Positions 12,570-14,470 of a stretch of 14,470 nt of DNA are shown piece after piece. The first letter of the stretch is position 1, and the number at the start of each line of letters is the position of its first letter. A program made the translations under genes and the position numbers. The stretch lies in NCBI GenBank assembly GCA_039815505.1, contig JBCBZE010000046.1:1-14470 (forward strand). The letters run 5' to 3'. Under the pieces are notes generated by a model. It searched no databases, was not told the origin of the DNA, and was given only the letters and a program-made list of their open reading frames with translations. The stretch is from CANLWN01 sp039815505. Its GTDB lineage: Bacteria > Bacteroidota > Bacteroidia > Flavobacteriales > Flavobacteriaceae.

Positions 12570-14470
12570 ATGATACCGTTGGGAAAAAAAGGGCTTGTTT
12601 TTTTGTTAAGTATTACTTTAGTGGCTGCTTGCCAAAATCAAAAAAAAGATATGACCATAAAAGATCCCCCTATAGCCAAGAAAACACCTAAGGAATTAGT
12701 GAAACATAATGATGTACGGGTAGATAATTACTATTGGTTAAACGACAGGGAAGACCCCGAGGTTATTTCTTATTTAGAAAGCGAAAATGCCTATTATAAG
12801 TCCATGACCGGTCATACCGAAGATTTTCAAGACCAACTTTTTGCCGAAATGAAATCGCGTATCAAAGAAGATGACTCCTCGGTACCATATAGACAAAACG
12901 GATATTGGTATATAACAAGATATGAGACGGGCAAAGAATATCCTATTTATTCCAGAAAGAAGGAAACTTTGGATGCCAAAGAAGAAATCATGTTCAACTG
13001 TAATCAATTGGCCGAGGGGCATGAATTTTTTAACTTAAGAGGTGTATCGGTCAGCCCCGATAATACCTTGGCCGCTTATGGTACGGATACGATATCCAGA
13101 AGACAGTACCATATCCAGATCAAGAATTTGGAAACAGGGGAGGTGTACCAGGACAAGATAGACAATACTACCGGGAGTGCCGTATGGGCCAAGGACAATA
13201 AAACTTTTTTCTACACCAAAAAGGATCCCGTTACCCTTAGGTCCGATAAGATATATAAACATAAGGTAGGGACTTCCTCCACGGAGGACGAGTTGGTTTT
13301 CCATGAAAAGGATGAGACTTTTGGCACTTATGTATACAAATCAAAATCCAAGGAATACATCATTATTGGTTCGTACAGTACGCTAACCTCCGATTATAGA
13401 ATACTAAAGGCCGATAAGCCTGATGGTGATTTCCAAATTTTTTCCCCTAGGGAGAGAGGGGTGGAGTACTCCATTTATCACTATGGGGACGACTTCTATA
13501 TATTGACCAATAAAGAAAAGGCCACCAACTTTAAATTAATGAAAGTGGCCGTAGAAAATACATCCTCGGAAAACTGGGAGGAGTTTATACCCCATAGGGA
13601 AGATGTATTGTTGGAAGATATAGATATTTTCAAAGATTATTATGTATTATCCGAAAGGGACAATGGGTTAAACAGGCTTAAAATAGTAAGGTGGGATGAT
13701 ACGGACAGTTACTACCTTCCTTTTGACAATGAAACCTATGTCGCCTATGCATATACCAATCCTGATTTTGATACGGAGGTGCTACGTTATGTATATAATG
13801 CGATGACCTCCCCTTATGCCATCGTTGATTTTAATATGGCAACCAAGGAAAAGGAGGTGAAAAAGGAACAAGAGGTTCTTGGCGGAAAATACGATAAAGA
13901 AAATTATACATCGCAACGGGTCTGGGCTACAGCCAGGGACGGCAGTAAAATACCCATATCGTTGGTCTATCATAAGGATACTGAATTGGATGGGGAGGCC
14001 CCACTTTTTCAATATGGTTATGGCTCCTATGGAAGTACGTCCGACCCCTATTTTTCGACGGTTAGATTAAGTCTTTTGGACCGGGGTTTTGTATATGCCA
14101 TTGCCCATGTAAGGGGTGGTGAATATTTAGGACGCCCTTGGTATGAGGAGGGTAAGCTTTTGAAAAAGAAGAATACATTTACCGATTTTATTGATTGTTC
14201 CAAATATCTTATTGCGAACAAGTATACCAGTGCCGAACATTTATATGCCTATGGAGGTTCTGCCGGAGGTTTGCTAATGGGCGCCATAGTAAATATGGAC
14301 CCAGGGCTTTATAATGGGGTTATTGCCGCTGTACCCTTCGTAGACGTAATTACCACCATGCTAGATGAAAGTATTCCGCTTACCACAGGGGAATATGATG
14401 AGTGGGGAAACCCCAATAACAAGGAATATTATGACTACATGAAGTCATACTCCCCGTATGATAATGTTAA
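12570..14470 (+). CDS. Oligopeptidase B-like S9A serine peptidase, lipoprotein (C-terminus cut by window edge)
   Basis: The gene is open to the right edge, with 633 codons seen of an expected 680-720. The start at ATG 12570 gives a lipoprotein signal: KKGLVFLLSITLVAAC with the lipidated Cys21. This is an exported, membrane-anchored form, whereas E. coli PtrB is cytoplasmic. The N-terminal segment contains DNYYWLNDREDPEVISYLE, the S9A entry motif, followed by a seven-bladed beta-propeller that admits only short peptides. The alpha/beta-hydrolase part starts near residue 440 and shows QYGYGSYG (481-488), AHVRGGEYLG and the nucleophile Ser564 in YGGSAGG; oligopeptidase B usually has GRSAGG. The conserved EWGNPN..EYYDYM.SYSPYDNV closes the visible part. 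The catalytic Asp and His lie beyond the window. The family cleaves peptides after Lys or Arg. Confidence 0.93.
   Translation, partial: MIPLGKKGLVFLLSITLVAACQNQKKDMTIKDPPIAKKTPKELVKHNDVRVDNYYWLNDREDPEVISYLESENAYYKSMTGHTEDFQDQLFAEMKSRIKEDDSSVPYRQNGYWYITRYETGKEYPIYSRKKETLDAKEEIMFNCNQLAEGHEFFNLRGVSVSPDNTLAAYGTDTISRRQYHIQIKNLETGEVYQDKIDNTTGSAVWAKDNKTFFYTKKDPVTLRSDKIYKHKVGTSSTEDELVFHEKDETFGTYVYKSKSKEYIIIGSYSTLTSDYRILKADKPDGDFQIFSPRERGVEYSIYHYGDDFYILTNKEKATNFKLMKVAVENTSSENWEEFIPHREDVLLEDIDIFKDYYVLSERDNGLNRLKIVRWDDTDSYYLPFDNETYVAYAYTNPDFDTEVLRYVYNAMTSPYAIVDFNMATKEKEVKKEQEVLGGKYDKENYTSQRVWATARDGSKIPISLVYHKDTELDGEAPLFQYGYGSYGSTSDPYFSTVRLSLLDRGFVYAIAHVRGGEYLGRPWYEEGKLLKKKNTFTDFIDCSKYLIANKYTSAEHLYAYGGSAGGLLMGAIVNMDPGLYNGVIAAVPFVDVITTMLDESIPLTTGEYDEWGNPNNKEYYDYMKSYSPYDNV

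Noticed and set aside
12774..14012. Minus-strand ORFs opposite the S9 peptidase
   Set aside because: They are shadows of a clear plus-strand coding frame with S9A motifs throughout and match no family I know.
1..14470. CRISPR arrays, insertion sequences, prophage or attachment sites
   Set aside because: No spaced repeats, transposase or integrase genes, or terminal inverted repeats with target duplications were found; the gene content is ordinary chromosomal.

Overview
The window looks like chromosomal core DNA from a marine-type member of the Flavobacteriaceae (phylum Bacteroidota). The evidence is AT-rich DNA, start codons with no Shine-Dalgarno box, and -7 promoter elements of the TAnnTTTG type in front of several genes. 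The protein families also fit: a Bacteroidota-style HEIGH zinc metalloprotease, thioredoxins of the FTGSDWC type and a lipoprotein S9 peptidase. No tRNA, rRNA, insertion sequence, phage gene or CRISPR array was found. The assignment rests on these signatures and not on a database search.

Layout. The left edge (1-584, minus) is the N-terminal part of class II fumarase FumC. It is divergent from a 57-residue membrane protein (749-922, plus) that ends in a strong bidirectional hairpin terminator. A long minus-strand block follows (6361 down to 955). In transcription order it holds a circularly permuted ATP-grasp protein, an alpha-E protein, a transglutaminase-like protein, release factor 2 (prfB, with its programmed +1 frameshift site), an ArsC-family reductase and a secreted protein with a poly-lysine tail. 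The first three are tightly packed and form a known but poorly understood gene set, predicted to make and process peptide or isopeptide bonds.

The right half is a mixed set of single genes. A secreted zinc metalloprotease (6549-8945) and a low-specificity threonine aldolase (9047-10069) are on the plus strand. A DUF1508/YegP-like protein is on the minus strand, tail to tail with the aldolase. Next comes a 294-bp gap with a GC-richer, hairpin-forming stretch and a terminator, which may be a small RNA. A secreted thioredoxin (minus) is divergent from a TPR lipoprotein (plus), with a 14-bp palindrome between them. The YbaB/EbfC nucleoid protein (minus) is divergent from a lipoprotein of the oligopeptidase B family (plus), which runs off the right edge.

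The features of most interest are the ATP-grasp/alpha-E/transglutaminase operon, the intact RF2 frameshift site with a strong internal Shine-Dalgarno box in a genome that otherwise does not seem to use one, the possible small RNA at about 10530-10683, and a four-copy heptanucleotide repeat at the prfB-arsC junction.
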